From contig JANYCP010000001.1 of NCBI GenBank assembly GCA_025360265.1, forward strand, positions 1-17,068: 17,068 nt of DNA, read 5' to 3'. The position numbers and the translations under genes are program-made. The stretch's first letter is position 1. Each line of letters begins with the position of its first letter. The DNA comes from Gemmatimonadota bacterium. GTDB lineage: Bacteria > Gemmatimonadota > Gemmatimonadetes > Gemmatimonadales > GWC2-71-9. The notes below the pieces were generated by a model. The model worked only from the letters and a program-made list of their open reading frames with translations, was not told where the DNA came from and did no database searches. Below are positions 15,645 to 17,068 of the stretch, piece by piece.

Positions 15645-15959
15645 ATGCCCCAGCTGACCCCGGAAGAAACGCGCGATCTGCGCCGCGCTGTTCGCCGCTT
15701 GAATGCGCAGGCGTGGGGCGTGTCGTTCGCCGTCCTTTTTGGCTCGGTGCTCTTTGTCGCGACGATAGTCCTGGTGCTGAAGGGCGGTCATACGGTCGGC
15801 CAGCACCTCGGCCTGCTTGCGGTGTATTTCCCGGGCTACCGGGTCACCGTCGGCGGCGCCTTCGTCGGCTTCATCTATGGCTTTGTGCTTGGCTATGCGC
15901 TCGGCCGCCTGATCGGGTTCGTCTACAACCTGATCGCTGCCACCCAGCGCCGAAAATAG
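15645..15959 (+). CDS. Small membrane protein of unknown function (second of a related pair)
   Basis: 104 residues from ATG 15645, 28 nt after the preceding stop; it is the last gene of the operon. The N-terminus is charged (LTPEETRDLRRAVRRLN). Helix 1 is about 24-47, the loop LLAVYFPGYRVTVGGAFVGF is about 57-76, and the Gly-rich helix 2 FIYGFVLGYALGRLIGFVYN ends before a basic tail. The loop and second helix match the first protein of the pair, and both helices have glycine spacing that would permit tight packing, so a hetero-oligomer is plausible (inference). The TAG stop lies inside the terminator hairpin. Family unknown. Confidence 0.8.
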   Translation: MPQLTPEETRDLRRAVRRLNAQAWGVSFAVLFGSVLFVATIVLVLKGGHTVGQHLGLLAVYFPGYRVTVGGAFVGFIYGFVLGYALGRLIGFVYNLIAATQRRK

Positions 15960-15967
15960 GCGCTGGG
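15943..15967. terminator. Hairpin between convergent genes, probable bidirectional terminator
   Basis: CCCAGCGCC (15943-15951) and GGCGCTGGG (15959-15967) form a perfect 9-bp GC-rich stem with a 7-nt loop GAAAATA. The stop codon of the last operon gene (15957-15959) lies in the loop and stem base. The minus-strand gene ends at 15981, 14 nt away, so one hairpin can serve both directions. No T-tract follows on either strand, so intrinsic termination may be weak or assisted by Rho. Confidence 0.65.
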
Positions 15968-15980
15968 GGCGGGTCGCCGC

Positions 15981-17068
15981 CTACTGGACGGTGATCGTCT
16001 TGGTGATGCTGCTGGTCTGGCCAGCGTTGTCGGTCACGGTGAGCGTGATGGTGCGTGGCCCGGCATGCGGGTAGCCAGCGGATATCACGCTTCCGGTGCC
16101 GGTCGGATTGGGGAACCGGTTCAGATCCCACGAATACGAGACAATTTGAACGTCATCGGTTGACGATGTCGCGTCGAGCGTGCACGTCAGCGCCGCGCAA
16201 CTCCAGGTGAAATTCGCCACAGGCGGGTTGTCGATTGGCGCGGCGACCGTGACACTCCTGGTTTGGGTGCCGGTCTGGCCAATGTTGTCGGTGACCGTGA
16301 GCGTGATGCTCTTGGTGCCGGCGGTGGCGTAGGTCACGGTCACGGCGCTTCCGGTTGGCGCGGATGGCGTGGCTCCCGCCGTGCTCCAGGCGTACTGCGC
16401 GATGCCATTGTCATCGGTCGATCCGGTGCCATTGAAGGTGCACGTCAGATTCGTGCAGCTTGTGGTAAAGCTTGCAACTGGCGGAGTGTCGGGTGCCGTG
16501 ACGGTGACGCTCTTGGTCTGCGTTCCGGTCTGGCCGATGTTGTCGGTCACCGTGAGTGTGATGCTCTTGCTGCCCGCCGTGGCGTACGTCACGGTGACGG
16601 CGCTTCCGCTGGCCACCGCCGGCGAGGCCCCGGGCATGGTCCAGGCGTACTGAGCGATCGACCCGTCATCGGTCGAGCCCGCACCGTTGAATGTGCAGGT
16701 GAGGTTGGTGCAGCTCGTGGTAAAACTCGCTACCGGCGGATTGTCCACCGCTGTACCGACAGTAATCGGCTTGGTGATGCTGGTGCTCTGCCCCGCGTTG
16801 TCGGTGACCGTCAGCGTAATCGAGCGGGGACCGGTGTGCGGATAGACGGCGGTGATGACCGAACCAGTCGCGGTCGGATTGGGGAAGCGGTTCAGGTCCC
16901 ACGAGTACGACGCGATCTGTCCATCGTCACTCGACGATGTGGCGTCGAACGTGCAGGTCACTCCCGGGCAGCTCCAGGTGAAGTTTGCGATCGGCGGATT
17001 GTCGATCGGCGGGGTGACCGTGACGCTCTTCGTCTGGGTTCCCGTCTGGCCGATGTTGTCCGTCACGG
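15981..17068 (-). CDS. PKD-repeat secreted or surface protein, N-terminal part missing
   Basis: The frame is open from the right edge to a TAG at 15981-15983 (361 or more codons), so the start, signal peptide and any other domain lie outside. The visible part is four complete PKD-like beta-sandwich domains of 80 residues plus the end of a fifth. Each begins PP[IV]AxFTxSC and ends ITLTVTDNxGQ followed by a TxV strand. Each has two cysteines spaced C-x4-C (SCPGVTC, SCTNLTC, SCAALTC), suggesting a disulphide and extracytoplasmic location. The usual W-x-F-G-D-G loop is replaced by WDLNRFPNP or WTMPG/WSTAG. The protein ends right after the last repeat with no sorting signal. PKD arrays act as spacers or carbohydrate/protein-binding modules in exported enzymes and adhesins. 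Whether it belongs functionally with the glycan operon is unknown. Confidence 0.9.
   Translation of the reverse strand, partial: VTDNIGQTGTQTKSVTVTPPIDNPPIANFTWSCPGVTCTFDATSSSDDGQIASYSWDLNRFPNPTATGSVITAVYPHTGPRSITLTVTDNAGQSTSITKPITVGTAVDNPPVASFTTSCTNLTCTFNGAGSTDDGSIAQYAWTMPGASPAVASGSAVTVTYATAGSKSITLTVTDNIGQTGTQTKSVTVTAPDTPPVASFTTSCTNLTCTFNGTGSTDDNGIAQYAWSTAGATPSAPTGSAVTVTYATAGTKSITLTVTDNIGQTGTQTRSVTVAAPIDNPPVANFTWSCAALTCTLDATSSTDDVQIVSYSWDLNRFPNPTGTGSVISAGYPHAGPRTITLTVTDNAGQTSSITKTITVQ
15987..17068 (-). repeat. Tandem array of PKD-encoding repeats, order B-A-B-B-A
   Basis: Complete units lie at 16758-16997 (type A), 16500-16739 (B), 16245-16484 (B) and 15987-16226 (A), and a partial B unit runs to the right edge. 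Each unit is 240 bp with 15-18 bp linkers (period 255-258 bp). Type A contains SYSWDLNRFPNP; type B contains GIAQYAW or SIAQYAW with YATAG and DNIGQTGTQT. Units of one type are close at protein level but differ at many synonymous sites, so the duplications are not very recent. Confidence 0.85.

Noticed and set aside
16369..16653. Plus-strand reading frame rich in hydrophobic residues within the PKD array
   Set aside because: Antisense product of Thr/Val-rich PKD codons; it repeats with the array period and has no independent support.

Overview
The window is GC-rich and gene-dense. It holds one long plus-strand operon of about 15 genes (676-15959), flanked by a divergent partial gene on the left and a convergent partial gene on the right. 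Nothing in it fixes the taxon. The GC content, the GTG/ATG overlap-coupled operon, the carbamoyltransferase/SxtJ/DUF5989 set and the large PKD-repeat protein would suit an environmental Gram-negative bacterium. Gemmatimonadota is my best guess, as an inference only. There are no tRNA or rRNA genes, transposases, integrases or CRISPR arrays.

Left module (1-3053). A membrane-anchored SGNH/GDSL hydrolase on the minus strand (cut by the window edge) diverges from a NodU/CmcH-type O-carbamoyltransferase. The carbamoyltransferase is followed by an SxtJ-family membrane protein and a 52-residue DUF5989 protein. These four gene types correspond to sxtI, sxtJ, sxtK and sxtL of the cyanobacterial saxitoxin cluster. 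Here they sit at the head of a glycan-type locus, not a toxin locus. The 101-bp divergent spacer carries an imperfect inverted repeat and a short direct repeat that could be an operator.

Middle (3064-8549). Two coupled Gfo/Idh/MocA dehydrogenases are followed by a class I methyltransferase. Three consecutive glycosyltransferase-2-like paralogues come next, each with two C-terminal membrane helices; the first has lost the acidic sugar-nucleotide motif kept by the other two.

Right (8549-15959). In order: a UDP-galactopyranose-mutase-like FAD enzyme; a GT-B glycosyltransferase that seems to start at a CTG codon; a second GT-B (GT4-like) enzyme; a cytoplasmic NodB-type deacetylase; a membrane GT2; a zinc-ribbon methyltransferase; and two related small membrane proteins of unknown function. 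A perfect 9-bp hairpin overlaps the last stop codon and separates the operon from a convergent PKD-repeat protein that runs off the right edge.

Taken together, the operon looks like a biosynthetic locus for a cell-surface or secreted glycan (or glycosylated metabolite). Its sugars would be oxidised or epimerised (Gfo/Idh, FAD enzyme), transferred (GTs), and trimmed or decorated by deacetylation, methylation and O-carbamoylation. No polymerase, flippase or ABC exporter lies in the window, so part of the pathway must lie elsewhere. Nearly every junction is a 1-, 4- or 28-base overlap, which argues for one translationally coupled transcript.
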